NCBI RefSeq assembly: GCF_024347195.1
Contig: NZ_AP025281.1
Span: 2,108,001 to 2,172,000 of the forward strand
Origin: Aliamphritea hakodatensis
GTDB taxonomy: Bacteria; Pseudomonadota; Gammaproteobacteria; Pseudomonadales; Balneatricaceae
Length of the DNA stretch: 64,000 nt
Direction of reading: 5' to 3'
Positions 42,831 through 51,297 of this stretch are shown here, piece after piece (the first letter of the stretch is position 1; every line of letters starts with the position of its first letter). The position numbers were made by a program, and so were the translations under genes. The notes beneath the pieces were generated by a model. That model was given only the letters and a program-made list of their open reading frames with translations, was not told where the DNA came from and did no database searches.

Positions 42831-43056
42831 CCCCGGGTTTACTGGTTTTGATCCTGTCCGGGGCGGGAGCGCCTCGCTGGCTACCTGTCGCGGGCAGCGG
42901 TAAAAATATATCCACCTCATGCCGGTTTTCCGTTATACTCCGCCGCCGTTTTTTAATCGGCCCCTTCAGTGTTTTACTGCTTGACCTGACTAAAGGTTCA
43001 GGGCTGATCATGGCGGGTTTCGGTGACTCAACTGGTCAAATCAATAGAGGTGAACG

Positions 43057-44421
43057 ATGGCGATTGGCTTTGATTTCGGAACATCCAACTGTTCTGTGGC
43101 ACATGTAATTAATAAAGGCTCCGGTGCGCAGGTTGAAACCATTCCCCTGACGGATAACGGGCCGTTAATGTTGTCCGCAATGTGCGCGCCTACCCGTGAG
43201 GCAGTGCCTGAGTATCTGTTCAGTTGTCTGGATATTAAGCCCCTGAGTACCGTTGGGGAAGATATGCTGCGCCGGGCGATTGCTGAAAACCGGGCTGAAG
43301 GGCTTCAGGTAAAAGCGGATGATGTGTTTTTTGGGCAGCAGGCCCGGGATCTGTATCTGGAAGATCCGGACTTTGTGTATTACGTAAAATCTCCCAAGTC
43401 ATTCCTCGGCACCCTGCAATTGCGCGAAGCACAGCTGGTGATGTTTGAAGATATCGTCTGCGCCATGATGGCCAATGTTAAACGCCGGGCAGAAGCGCAT
43501 TTACAGCAGGACGTTGCTGAAACCGTGATTGGCCGGCCGGTTAACTTTAACAATCGCGGCGGTGAACAGTCGAACATTCAGGCGGAAGGCATCTTGCGGC
43601 GGGCAGCGACCCGGGCAGGGTTTAAGCATATCGAGTTTCAGTTTGAGCCAGTGGCCGCCGGGCTGGATTTTGAATCCGGCCTGACAGAAGAACAGAACGT
43701 GCTGGTGGTGGATATCGGCGGCGGTACGTCTGACTGTTCAATGATCCGTATGGGGCCGCAGTGGCTGCAGAAAAAGGACCGTTCTGAAACGCTGCTGGGC
43801 CATGCCGGCCGCTCTGTGGGCGGTAACAATCTGGATATTGCCATTGCCTTCCAGCGGTTTATGCCGGAGTTCGGTAAAGACGGTCAGACGGTGTCCGGTA
43901 CAACCCTGCCGTCTATGGCGTTCTGGAATCCGGTGGCCACCAATGACGTGAACGCCCAGCGCAGCTTTTATTCCTATGAGAACCTTGATGCGCTGAAACA
44001 ACTGAAGATTGAAGCCCGTCAGCCGGAGAAGATTGCCCGTCTGATTCAGGTGTATCAGAAATCGCTGGGGCATCTGGTGGTGGGAGAGGCTGAAAAGGCG
44101 AAGATTGCCCTGTCTGATGCTCAGCAGTGTACCGCCAGTATTAATCTGCTGAATGAAGTGGTTGAGGTGCCGGTATTGCTGGAGCAGATGGAACAGGCAA
44201 TTACCGAGCCTATGCGGCAGGTGAATGGCCTGATAAAGGATATTCTGGCCCAGAGTGACGTGAAGCCCGATGTGGTGTACATCACCGGTGGTTCGTCCCG
44301 CTCTCCGGTGATCCGCAAGGCGGTGAAGGCCCTGTTGCCGGATACACCGATTGTCAGCGGCAATTATATGGGATCAGTTACAGAAGGGCTGGCCCGCTGG
44401 GCGGATCTTTGCTTCCGATAA
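43057..44421 (+). CDS. yegD: Hsp70-like chaperone YegD
   Basis: This 454-aa protein has an actin/Hsp70-type ATPase domain only. The start GFDFGTSNCSVA is the phosphate-1 loop, VVDIGGGTSDCS is phosphate-2, and YITGGSSRSPVIRKAV is the adenosine motif. It lacks the DnaK peptide-binding domain, as E. coli YegD does. The function in proteostasis is poorly known. A good ribosome site (AGAGGTG) precedes the ATG, and a shared terminator follows. Confidence 0.93.
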   Translation: MAIGFDFGTSNCSVAHVINKGSGAQVETIPLTDNGPLMLSAMCAPTREAVPEYLFSCLDIKPLSTVGEDMLRRAIAENRAEGLQVKADDVFFGQQARDLYLEDPDFVYYVKSPKSFLGTLQLREAQLVMFEDIVCAMMANVKRRAEAHLQQDVAETVIGRPVNFNNRGGEQSNIQAEGILRRAATRAGFKHIEFQFEPVAAGLDFESGLTEEQNVLVVDIGGGTSDCSMIRMGPQWLQKKDRSETLLGHAGRSVGGNNLDIAIAFQRFMPEFGKDGQTVSGTTLPSMAFWNPVATNDVNAQRSFYSYENLDALKQLKIEARQPEKIARLIQVYQKSLGHLVVGEAEKAKIALSDAQQCTASINLLNEVVEVPVLLEQMEQAITEPMRQVNGLIKDILAQSDVKPDVVYITGGSSRSPVIRKAVKALLPDTPIVSGNYMGSVTEGLARWADLCFR

Positions 44422-44460
44422 GCGATACGCTGTGTAACGGTTTAAGTTTTCAGCGCTGAA

Positions 44461-44492
44461 AAAGCCACCGCGGCGACACGGTGGCTTTTTTT
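44461..44492. terminator. Bidirectional terminator between yegD and ubiV
   Basis: A perfect 10-bp stem (AAAGCCACCG at 44461-44470, CGGTGGCTTT at 44479-44488) with an 8-nt loop has A-rich and T-rich flanks on either side. It serves both convergent genes. Confidence 0.88.
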
Positions 44493-44503
44493 CAGTGCGG
44501 TTT

Positions 44504-45385
44504 TCAGCCCTGCATGCTCATTCCGGCAATCTGATGCCAGTATCCGTTACATTCCAGATCCTTCGTCAGTGGCGTATAAACCGGATTTGTCAGCTGTTCG
44601 CGGAAGGCTTCCAGCTGTTGCAGTGTGTCCGTGGATTCCGGGCTGAGCCGCATGACATCAACGCCGAGCTGTTCCATAGCGCCCACTTCATTGATCAGGT
44701 TATAGCAGTAACCGGACATGGTCTGGATGCCGTTCAGACGGAAGACTTTTTCCGCTTCCCGGGACTTCATCATTAACCCGTTGGGGTGGTTGATACAGCA
44801 GTAACGGCAGTCATCCTTGGGCCGGTTTTCCGCCCGGGCGGTGAAACAGCGGGCTGAGTAGGCCAGCGGCATGTGGCCATAGCTGAAAACTTCTGTTTCG
44901 AACCGGTCGCGGATGCCGGCTTCAGTGGCTTCCTGTAACAGCCGGCCCAGCCAGTCACCGGACAATTCCACCGGCATCACCCAACGGCGCATGCCCTGGT
45001 TTAACAGGACTTTCAGGGTGGCCAGGTTATAACAGTTGATGGCCGGGCCAACCACGAAAGGTAGCTTTTTCTGCCGGGCCAGTTCAACTGCAGACAGGTC
45101 GTTGGCCTCGATCATAATGTCATGGTTATCGACCAGCTTACGCAGGGTGTTCAACTCCGTGGGGGATTCCAGCAAGGCCATGGTTGAAAGCACCACTTTT
45201 TTGCCGCATTCGCTGACTTCCCGTGCCAGATTAATCCAGTCGTCGGCCTTTAATTCCCGACGTTTTGAGCAAACGGTTTCACCCAGATAAATGATATCGG
45301 CGCTGCTGCTGACCGCCTGTTCATAAAAGTGGCGGATATCTTCTCTGGTCCAGAAGAACAGCACCGGCCCTAATGAAAACTGCAT
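44504..45385 (-). CDS. ubiV: UbiV, U32-family protein for O2-independent ubiquinone synthesis
   Basis: This 293-aa protein is of the peptidase U32 family. Conserved Cys residues that bind a 4Fe-4S cluster are seen in ETVCSKRRE (C39) and in the ARCF...CRYCC region. With UbiU it forms the complex that hydroxylates the ubiquinone ring without oxygen, using prephenate as the hydroxyl donor in E. coli. It follows ubiU on the same strand with a ten-base gap. Confidence 0.93.
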   Translation of the reverse strand: MQFSLGPVLFFWTREDIRHFYEQAVSSSADIIYLGETVCSKRRELKADDWINLAREVSECGKKVVLSTMALLESPTELNTLRKLVDNHDIMIEANDLSAVELARQKKLPFVVGPAINCYNLATLKVLLNQGMRRWVMPVELSGDWLGRLLQEATEAGIRDRFETEVFSYGHMPLAYSARCFTARAENRPKDDCRYCCINHPNGLMMKSREAEKVFRLNGIQTMSGYCYNLINEVGAMEQLGVDVMRLSPESTDTLQQLEAFREQLTNPVYTPLTKDLECNGYWHQIAGMSMQG

Positions 45386-45395
45386 AATCTATCTC

Positions 45396-46391
45396 CTATT
45401 GCCAGCTGCGGTGATACGCGCCCAGAGTGGTCTGGCTGCCTTCGGAAAGATTCGCCAGAGTTTTATGCCACTGTTCGGTGACGCTGAAGTTGTCGGGGTT
45501 TTGCTGATAGCTGTCGATGGCCTGACGCCAGGTACGGGTGATCTGCTCCACATAGGCGGGGCTGCGCTGACGGCCTTCAATCTTGAACGAGACGATGCCG
45601 GCGGCCGCCAGTTTCGGCAGTAACTCCAGCGTATTCAGGCTGGTGGGTTCTTCCAGCGCATGATAGGTATTGCCTTCCACTTCAAAGCGGCCCTTACACA
45701 GGGTGGGGTAACCGGCGGATTCGTCCGGGGCGTACACATCTATCAGTACTTCGTTGAGACGGGCCTCGGTACCCTGACCGGTTTCCTGCCAGCGTACATA
45801 TTTGGCGGGGGAACAGGCCCCGGCGGTATTCGGCGATTCACCGGTCATATAAGAGGAGAGATAACAGCGGCCTTCCGCCATGATGCACAGGCTGCCGAAG
45901 GCAAATACTTCCAGCGCCACCGGGCTGTTTTTGGCCAGTTGCATAACCTGCTGAATCGACAATACCCGGGGCAGGACGACGCGGTCGACTGCAAAATTGT
46001 TGTGGTAATAGTTGATGGCTTCCAGGTTGGTGCATGAGGCCTGTACGGATAAGTGACGTTCAACATGCGGATAGGTATTGGCGGCGTATTCCAGCACACC
46101 GATATCAGAAATAATCAACGCATCGCAGCCGATATCAACCGCCTGATCCACCGCATGCTGCCAGCGTGACCAGCGGTTTGGCTGGGCAAAGGTATTGATC
46201 GCGACGTGGAGTTTTTTACCGTGCTGATGGACGTAGTCAGAGGCTTTTATCAGTTTTTTGTCGTTAAAGTTTAAACCGGCAAAATGACGGGCGTTGGTGT
46301 CATCTTTCAGGCCGATATAAACCGCATCAGCGCCATTATCAATGGCGGACTTCAGTGCGGGCAGGTTACCCGCAGGACAAAGTAATTCCAT
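45396..46391 (-). CDS. ubiU: UbiU, U32-family protein for O2-independent ubiquinone synthesis
   Basis: This is a 331-aa protein from the ATG at 46391 (MELLCPAGNLPALKSAIDNGAD); a longer frame to 46439 reads into the promoter. Cluster Cys residues lie in SLCIMAEGRCYLSSYMTG, GACSPAK and LCKGR. It is the partner of UbiV and precedes it in the operon. Divergent placement from ubiT, with an FNR box between, is the E. coli arrangement. Confidence 0.93.
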   Translation of the reverse strand: MELLCPAGNLPALKSAIDNGADAVYIGLKDDTNARHFAGLNFNDKKLIKASDYVHQHGKKLHVAINTFAQPNRWSRWQHAVDQAVDIGCDALIISDIGVLEYAANTYPHVERHLSVQASCTNLEAINYYHNNFAVDRVVLPRVLSIQQVMQLAKNSPVALEVFAFGSLCIMAEGRCYLSSYMTGESPNTAGACSPAKYVRWQETGQGTEARLNEVLIDVYAPDESAGYPTLCKGRFEVEGNTYHALEEPTSLNTLELLPKLAAAGIVSFKIEGRQRSPAYVEQITRTWRQAIDSYQQNPDNFSVTEQWHKTLANLSEGSQTTLGAYHRSWQ

Positions 46392-46510
46392 GCTGTTACC
46401 TGAGTCAGAGAATGAGTATGTGGGGGAACGGGGGCACATCTTAAGCAGGGTTTGGCGGTTGCTCCTTGATAAATGACAAGTGGCGCCGACCCTGAGACGA
46501 AAAGGGCCGG

Positions 46511-46551
46511 TTGATGCATATCAAGTTTGCGCCCGGGCCAGTGGGTATAAT
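46511..46551 (+). promoter_or_regulatory. FNR box and -10 for ubiT
   Basis: TTGATGCATATCAA (46511-46524) is a perfect FNR/Anr palindrome. TATAAT is at 46546-46551. The centre-to-TATAAT spacing puts the FNR site about 41 bases before the expected start, the class II activator geometry. It can also serve the divergent ubiU promoter. Confidence 0.85.
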
Positions 46552-46577
46552 GGATTTTTTTTGCCAGAGGATTGATG

Positions 46578-47102
46578 ATGCTTTTAACTCTGCAACAGCA
46601 TCTGACTGCGGCCGGTGCCGGCTTACCTAAACCCACGTCATGGCTGCGTCCCGGGCATTTCAAACCGGCCTTAAGAGTGGTTCCTTTTACGGTCATCAAA
46701 ACCGGCCTTCAGGCCACGCTGGAACGGCTGTTCGCCGAAGCGCTGGAGGACGGGGATTTTGAATGCCTGACGGATCAATGGCTGCGGATTGATATTACCG
46801 ATCTTGAACTGAGCTGGCTGATTACCTACCGTGACAGCCGTTTAGTGGTGGCGGATGCCCTGCGGGAAGACGCCGCAGCAAAGGTGACGTTCCGGGCCAG
46901 CAGCGAAGACCTGTTACTGATTGCTGCCCGTTACGAAGATCCGGACAGTCTGTTTTTTCAGCGCCGTCTGATTATTGAAGGGGATACTGAACTGGGGCTG
47001 GAGATTAAGAACATCATCGACAGCGCCGACCTGGATTGCCTGCCGGGGCCTGTCAGCCGGATAGTGAACTTTGCCGCCGGGCAGATCAGTCCGCCAGCCT
47101 AG
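46578..47102 (+). CDS. ubiT: UbiT, SCP2-domain lipid-binding accessory factor
   Basis: This 174-aa SCP2-like sterol-carrier fold protein matches the size of E. coli UbiT. I chose the ATG at 46578 after AGAGG; ATG 46575 is an alternative. The SCP2 core includes VTFRASSEDLLLIAARYEDPDSLFFQRRLIIEGDTELGLEIK. UbiT binds hydrophobic quinone intermediates for the UbiUV pathway. Divergent from ubiUV across the FNR box. Confidence 0.92.
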   Translation: MLLTLQQHLTAAGAGLPKPTSWLRPGHFKPALRVVPFTVIKTGLQATLERLFAEALEDGDFECLTDQWLRIDITDLELSWLITYRDSRLVVADALREDAAAKVTFRASSEDLLLIAARYEDPDSLFFQRRLIIEGDTELGLEIKNIIDSADLDCLPGPVSRIVNFAAGQISPPA

Positions 47103-47121
47103 TCTGTACTCTTATTTCAGG

Positions 47122-47166
47122 GCCGTCACACAGGCATCTGCCGATATCTGTGTGACGGCAGTTTTA
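47122..47166 (+). terminator. Terminator after ubiT
   Basis: A perfect 12-bp stem (GCCGTCACACAG at 47122-47133, CTGTGTGACGGC at 47148-47159) with a 14-nt loop is followed by AGTTTTA. Confidence 0.75.
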
Positions 47167-47210
47167 TCACCGTCAGCTGATAAACCGTCTGTTGAATACC
47201 CGCCGATGGC

Positions 47211-48110
47211 TTAACCGCCGTGGAAGATGGAGAAAATCATCCGTTCAACGTGGGCAGGCAGGTGGTCGTAATTCTGAAAGCTTTTGTATTTATCCAGTTT
47301 TACCTGTTCCGGCAGGGTTGCCATCAGCGCCATAACTGCGGGGAAGCCTTCTGCCATTGCCTTGCTCAGTGCCGGCTCAACTGCCGCATACAGATCGTTA
47401 TAAAAATCGGCTGCCAGTTGCAGCTGCTCCGGGTCCAGCTCCGCCGAATGGGTGGTGATGGCAAATTCAGGCTTGAATTCAGTCAGTGCATTCAGCAATT
47501 TACGGCTGCCCAGAAAGTTTGAATCGGCTAACCAGCGCTGGTCGGTCAACTGATTGGTTTCGTACAGGTCTGCAGTGAAAACCACTTTCTCTTCTGGCAG
47601 ATGAATTGCCAGCGTGCCCACACCGTCCGCAGCGCCGTAGTGCAGTAAATCTACCTGCGTCTGGCCTACCTCTAATGTGGTTTTGTCCTGTACGTACTGG
47701 TCGACACTGGTCGGTGCCTGACCGGTTGTATCAATGCGGAATACCGGGCGGGTCGCCTGATGGGCATAAATATCCGCGTCTTTGAATACTTCAGTACCGC
47801 CAACATGATCGTAGTGTTCATGGCTGAGTACTACTTGCGTGACGGGCAGGTCTGTCAGTTTGGCGATTTCAGTCTGTAACGCTTCTGCCCGGGCCGGGTT
47901 GGCCGGGTCGGTGATGAGTACACCCTGATCACCAACCACGACCAGTGAATGGTAATAATCCAGGAAGATGGCGTAGACGTTGTCAGATATCTGAGTGACT
48001 TTCGCATTACTGGCCGCTGAGCTTAGCGGGCTGAGTAACAGGGTCAGCAGTACAACGACCGCCGTGCTGAATTTTTTCATGGGGCTTTTATGTAAGGGAT
48101 TTGTTTTCAT
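47211..48110 (-). CDS. Secreted metallo-beta-lactamase-fold hydrolase (second paralogue)
   Basis: This 299-aa protein has a signal peptide (hydrophobic 16-32, ending near SSAAS). The metal site is HEHYDH (97-102), with later H and D ligands (FTADLYE, TTHSAE). The C-terminal LPAHVERMIFSIFHGG segment parallels the 40455 protein. The ATG at 48110 has AAGGCAG before it; ATG 48080 lacks a ribosome site. It is divergent from a MarR regulator across three operator dyads, so its expression is probably controlled by a ligand of that regulator. Confidence 0.85.
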   Translation of the reverse strand: MKTNPLHKSPMKKFSTAVVVLLTLLLSPLSSAASNAKVTQISDNVYAIFLDYYHSLVVVGDQGVLITDPANPARAEALQTEIAKLTDLPVTQVVLSHEHYDHVGGTEVFKDADIYAHQATRPVFRIDTTGQAPTSVDQYVQDKTTLEVGQTQVDLLHYGAADGVGTLAIHLPEEKVVFTADLYETNQLTDQRWLADSNFLGSRKLLNALTEFKPEFAITTHSAELDPEQLQLAADFYNDLYAAVEPALSKAMAEGFPAVMALMATLPEQVKLDKYKSFQNYDHLPAHVERMIFSIFHGG

Positions 48111-48145
48111 GGGACTGCCTTTCTGATTGATCCGTGAATAACTAC

Positions 48146-48210
48146 ATGCAATTGCATCTATGTCAATCTACATGCAGTTGCATCTATAATCAATCTATAT
48201 GCACCTGCAT
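48146..48210. promoter_or_regulatory. Three tandem ATGCA-N2-TGCAT operators
   Basis: ATGCAATTGCAT (48146-48157), ATGCAGTTGCAT (48172-48183) and ATGCACCTGCAT (48199-48210) repeat every 26-27 bp, each within a CTAyATGCAnnTGCATCT context. They fill the space between the metallo-hydrolase and MarR genes, an arrangement suited to co-operative MarR binding on alternating faces about 2.5 turns apart. Confidence 0.82.
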
Positions 48211-48233
48211 CTTTTTTAATTTATAATCCGGCC

Positions 48234-48686
48234 ATGAGTGAAAACATTGAAGAATATGTGGTCGATGCCTGGATAGCCTTGCTCAGAGCAAAGGATGCTT
48301 CGCTTGCCTACGTAGAAAAATCCCTTAAAGACAATGGCTTGCCGCCTTTCGCCTGGTATGACGTACTGTGGGAACTGGATAAGGCCGGTGATGCGGGCTT
48401 GAGGCCCTTTGAGATTGAGCAGCAAAAGTTACTGTCTCAGTACAGCCTGTCCCGTTTGCTGGGCCGGCTGGAAAAAGCAGGCTATCTGGTGAAAACCCAG
48501 TGTCAGTCGGATGGCCGGGGCCACCAGGTGACGATCACCCCGCAGGGACAGGCAATCCGGGAACAGATGTGGGCGGTGTATTCCCGGGGCATACAGGCAA
48601 CAATCGGGGACCGGCTGAATGAGCAGGAGTGTCGCCAGTTAAGGCATATCCTCGGGCCGCTGATGCATGAGAAAAGCGACGCTTAA
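48234..48686 (+). CDS. MarR-family transcriptional regulator
   Basis: This 150-aa winged-HTH protein has wHTH seen in LRPFEIEQQKLLSQYSLSRLLGRLEKAGYL and a DGRGHQVTITPQG wing. It is divergent from the secreted metallo-hydrolase gene with three operators in the shared region, so it likely represses both. Ligand unknown; a phenolic or acid substrate is typical of MarR. Confidence 0.88.
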   Translation: MSENIEEYVVDAWIALLRAKDASLAYVEKSLKDNGLPPFAWYDVLWELDKAGDAGLRPFEIEQQKLLSQYSLSRLLGRLEKAGYLVKTQCQSDGRGHQVTITPQGQAIREQMWAVYSRGIQATIGDRLNEQECRQLRHILGPLMHEKSDA

Positions 48687-48706
48687 CCATCCGGCAGGGG
48701 AGGTTT

Positions 48707-49306
48707 TCAGTGTTTGTCTTTCGCTAGGTGTTCCGGGCAGTCCAGGCGCAGTGCCTGTGGCGGCAGGGGAACCTGCATCAGGGTGCAGAAGCTCTCTTTA
48801 TCTTCACCGGACGGCTGATAATACTGACAGCTGTAACACATCCGTACCGGAATATCCGATGGGTTCAGCACTTTAAAGAGGGTCAGAATGCCCTGCCAGA
48901 TGATCAGGCAATCTGCTTCTGACAGCTTATCCAGTGCCAGATCGAATCTTTGCGTGAGCGGATGAAACGATTGCAGCTGTTGCTTCCCTTCAGCGGTCAG
49001 GCATACCGAAAATTTACGGGCATCAAGTGAGTCCTGTATTTTCTCGGCCAGCCCTTTGCTAATCAGCGTTTTGATTGCATCGCTGACAGTGGCCCGGGTC
49101 AGGGCAAATTCTTCAGCAATGGCTGACGGAGAACTTGGCCGGGGATGAAAACCAATAAACAGAATGATCTGCACCTGCAGTGGGGTCAGGTGATTCTTTT
49201 TAGCCTGATCCTGTAAGCCAAAGCGAAATAATGTGGCAAGCCGCTCAATACCCACGATGATCTTCGTGTGGATGTTTTGCTGCGAGCTGTCAAAGCCATT
49301 ATTCAT
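48707..49306 (-). CDS. MarR-family regulator with C-terminal Cys cluster
   Basis: This 199-aa protein has a normal MarR wHTH (about 40-130, including SPSAIAEEFALTRATVSDAIKTLISKGL) plus an extra C-terminal tail of about 50 residues. The tail holds CYSCQYY, a third Cys (SFCTLM) and a fourth (LDCPEH), a four-Cys set able to bind zinc or an iron-sulfur cluster. That makes it a candidate redox or metal sensor. It is co-directional with and downstream of the thiol-rich genes at 49398-51265. Confidence 0.82.
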   Translation of the reverse strand: MNNGFDSSQQNIHTKIIVGIERLATLFRFGLQDQAKKNHLTPLQVQIILFIGFHPRPSSPSAIAEEFALTRATVSDAIKTLISKGLAEKIQDSLDARKFSVCLTAEGKQQLQSFHPLTQRFDLALDKLSEADCLIIWQGILTLFKVLNPSDIPVRMCYSCQYYQPSGEDKESFCTLMQVPLPPQALRLDCPEHLAKDKH

Positions 49307-49397
49307 AAGGCACTCATGTTGCGGGCGTTGTACTGATTTTCGGCGGCCAGTGTGTCATAAGTTCTCCGGATGCTCAAACGGCTGCTTCCTTAAGCCC

Positions 49398-49868
49398 TTA
49401 ATCTTCAGCGATCAGGGCCATGATCTCTGCGCCCAGCTGCAAATCAGGAATATGGCCCAGCTGTTGCCGGGTGATCTGGCCCTGCTTACTGATCAGTATG
49501 GTTGTGGGTGTTCCCTGTAAGTTATAGGTCTGCATGGTTTTCGGTATGGGTGAGTTTTCACCGGGCCGGTCAATTCCAACAGGGAACCCGATCCGGTTTT
49601 CATACAGAAAGGCTTCCAGCGTCGCCTGGGTGACCGCACTGTGGTGTTCAAACAGGGTGTGCAGGCCCAGCACGACTAAATCCTGATCATTAAACAGCGC
49701 CCGAACCCGTTTTGCCTGGGGCAACCCCAGTTCAACACAGGCCGGGCAGAGCATCTGAAAGGCACAGATCATGACAACCCGCCCCTGCAGGGACGGGAGA
49801 CTGATGCCGTGCTGGCTGTTTAACCACTGCTCGACTTCTAATGGCGGGGCAGGCATTAGCGGGGTCAT
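49398..49868 (-). CDS. Thioredoxin-fold peroxiredoxin/TlpA-like protein
   Basis: This 156-aa cytoplasmic protein has the redox motif CPAC in AFQMLCPACVELG and the cis-Pro segment GTPTTILI. No signal peptide is present. The layout fits the AhpC/TSA-TlpA-type redoxin families. Its start overlaps the DUF2024 gene stop by four bases, so the two are co-translated. Confidence 0.82.
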   Translation of the reverse strand: MTPLMPAPPLEVEQWLNSQHGISLPSLQGRVVMICAFQMLCPACVELGLPQAKRVRALFNDQDLVVLGLHTLFEHHSAVTQATLEAFLYENRIGFPVGIDRPGENSPIPKTMQTYNLQGTPTTILISKQGQITRQQLGHIPDLQLGAEIMALIAED

Positions 49869-50146
49869 TTGGGGCCTCCGTAAGGATTGGGGCAGCCTTC
49901 CATTTGCAGGATGAAATGGCCGTGTTCGGCAATTTCAGCCGCGATCTGCGGGTTGGTAATTTCTGAGTGGCAGAAATTGCACAGTTGCTGATTCAGGCTG
50001 TTATGTTTTTCGCCCAGCCTGGTTAAAAATATATTAGCGTAATTCATCGCGGTTGCTTTGTTTTGCCCGCTAGGGATAAAAATATCAAAGTGGACCATTT
50101 TGCCGGTTGAAAGGGTGGCATAGGTATCATAAACATCAATTTTCAT
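49865..50146 (-). CDS. DUF2024-family protein
   Basis: This 93-aa protein starts at the ATG at 50146 behind TGAGGCC; a frame to 50173 is less likely. DTYATLSTGKMVHFDIFIP, LCNFCHSE and MEGCPNP match the DUF2024 pattern I know. CxxCH plus a C-terminal Cys suggest metal or thiol chemistry. Function is unknown. It overlaps the redoxin gene and follows a 15-bp hairpin. Confidence 0.78.
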   Translation of the reverse strand: MKIDVYDTYATLSTGKMVHFDIFIPSGQNKATAMNYANIFLTRLGEKHNSLNQQLCNFCHSEITNPQIAAEIAEHGHFILQMEGCPNPYGGPK

Positions 50147-50165
50147 AATGGCCTCAGTCGGCTGG

Positions 50166-50198
50166 CGGAACACACCTGCCCGGGGCAGGTGTGTTCCG
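50166..50198 (-). other. Perfect 15-bp intergenic hairpin
   Basis: CGGAACACACCTGCC (50166-50180) and GGCAGGTGTGTTCCG (50184-50198) pair perfectly around a 3-nt loop. It sits between the secreted-protein gene and the DUF2024 ribosome site. With no U-tract on the minus strand, it could act as an RNA stabiliser, processing site or weak terminator. Confidence 0.7.
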
Positions 50199-50214
50199 GT
50201 GTTTGTGTGGTGGT

Positions 50215-50964
50215 TTACTGCACGGTGCCGGGCAGACTCAGGTCACCGGATGCCACATCCCAGACGTTGGAGATACAGGCCAGTGGTGCGTGAACGTTGT
50301 CGTTGATTTTGACGACGGAGGTCACCGCATCAAATTTGAAATCAGCGGATAAACCCACTTCCTTAAGAGGGACCCGGATCAGGGCTTCGCCGTTATTCAG
50401 CGCCCAGTCGTAACCCGGGCTGTCGATATAGATAGGCAGCTCTGGCCAGGTTGCCGGCATTTTGGGTGTCGTGCCTTCCGGAATGTCCCGGATTTTCAGT
50501 GCCCCTTTGCCACAGCTGTCATCCTGCGTCAGCACCACCCAGTGGCTGTGCCATTTGTCCCCGTCATTGTTCTTGTCTCCGTCGTTGTCTTCATCGTAAA
50601 GGGGGGTATCGTCAAAATCGGGGTGGATGGTTAAGGCCAGCGCCAGGATACCCTGACCCGCTTCGAAGCCGACAGTGCTGCTATCCAGCGTGGTGGGCCA
50701 TACATAGGTATAGATTTCTGATCCCCCGAGCTGGCCGACTTTTTTCGGTACTGTCTTGCCGGCGGTACCGCGGGCTTCCTGATGAAATACCAGATGTGAA
50801 CCGTCGGTAATTACCCGGGCTTTCAGAATGTCGAAGTCGGCATTGATCTTGTTGTTAACGGGTGAGTCGATGTGGGTGCCGCCGCCCAGCGCCGTTGCAG
50901 AGGCCGTCAGTGCCAGTGAGCACACTGTCGCCAGTAAAGTGTTGGATCTGTGTTTTGTTTTCAT
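50215..50964 (-). CDS. Secreted Asp-rich protein of unknown function
   Basis: This 249-aa protein has a signal peptide (about 1-25, ASATA). The Asp-rich stretch DEDNDGDKNNDGDKWHSH (about 124-141) looks like a calcium-binding loop and is followed by His residues that could add a metal site. Two Cys residues (DSCGKG and LACIS) may form a disulfide. I do not recognise the family. It is in the thiol-rich cluster. Confidence 0.68.
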   Translation of the reverse strand: MKTKHRSNTLLATVCSLALTASATALGGGTHIDSPVNNKINADFDILKARVITDGSHLVFHQEARGTAGKTVPKKVGQLGGSEIYTYVWPTTLDSSTVGFEAGQGILALALTIHPDFDDTPLYDEDNDGDKNNDGDKWHSHWVVLTQDDSCGKGALKIRDIPEGTTPKMPATWPELPIYIDSPGYDWALNNGEALIRVPLKEVGLSADFKFDAVTSVVKINDNVHAPLACISNVWDVASGDLSLPGTVQ

Positions 50965-51022
50965 CGTAAATAACCTTTTATTCCATACTGTTGAACCGTA
51001 AAAATGTCTGGCTGAGATCTGC

Positions 51023-51265
51023 TCAGCCGTTTTTTACGTCGTCCATGCTGGCGCCAAAGTTGATGTGTAAGACCTGACCGTCGATGACGAGGGCCGGTAC
51101 CGATTTAACCCCGTAAGCTTCTGCTTCCCGGATGCGGTTTGCCTGACCTTCGCCAAAGTGCACAACTTCCAGATCCACTTTTCTTCTGTCGATGATCTCC
51201 AGAATCTGAGACTCAGCTGAAACGCATACCGGGCAGCCGGCGTGATAAAAAATGGCATTACTCAT
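51023..51265 (-). CDS. Small thioredoxin-like protein (CPVC)
   Basis: This 80-aa glutaredoxin/thioredoxin-fold protein has redox motif CPVC (residues 9-12), cis-Pro in SVPALVIDG, and no signal. I chose the ATG at 51265 behind GGAGAAG; a frame to 51295 would enter the promoter. It follows a perfect 21-bp palindrome and is the first gene of the thiol-rich cluster. Confidence 0.82.
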   Translation of the reverse strand: MSNAIFYHAGCPVCVSAESQILEIIDRRKVDLEVVHFGEGQANRIREAEAYGVKSVPALVIDGQVLHINFGASMDDVKNG

Positions 51266-51297
51266 AACGTACTTCTCCGTGTCATTGATGATCAAAT

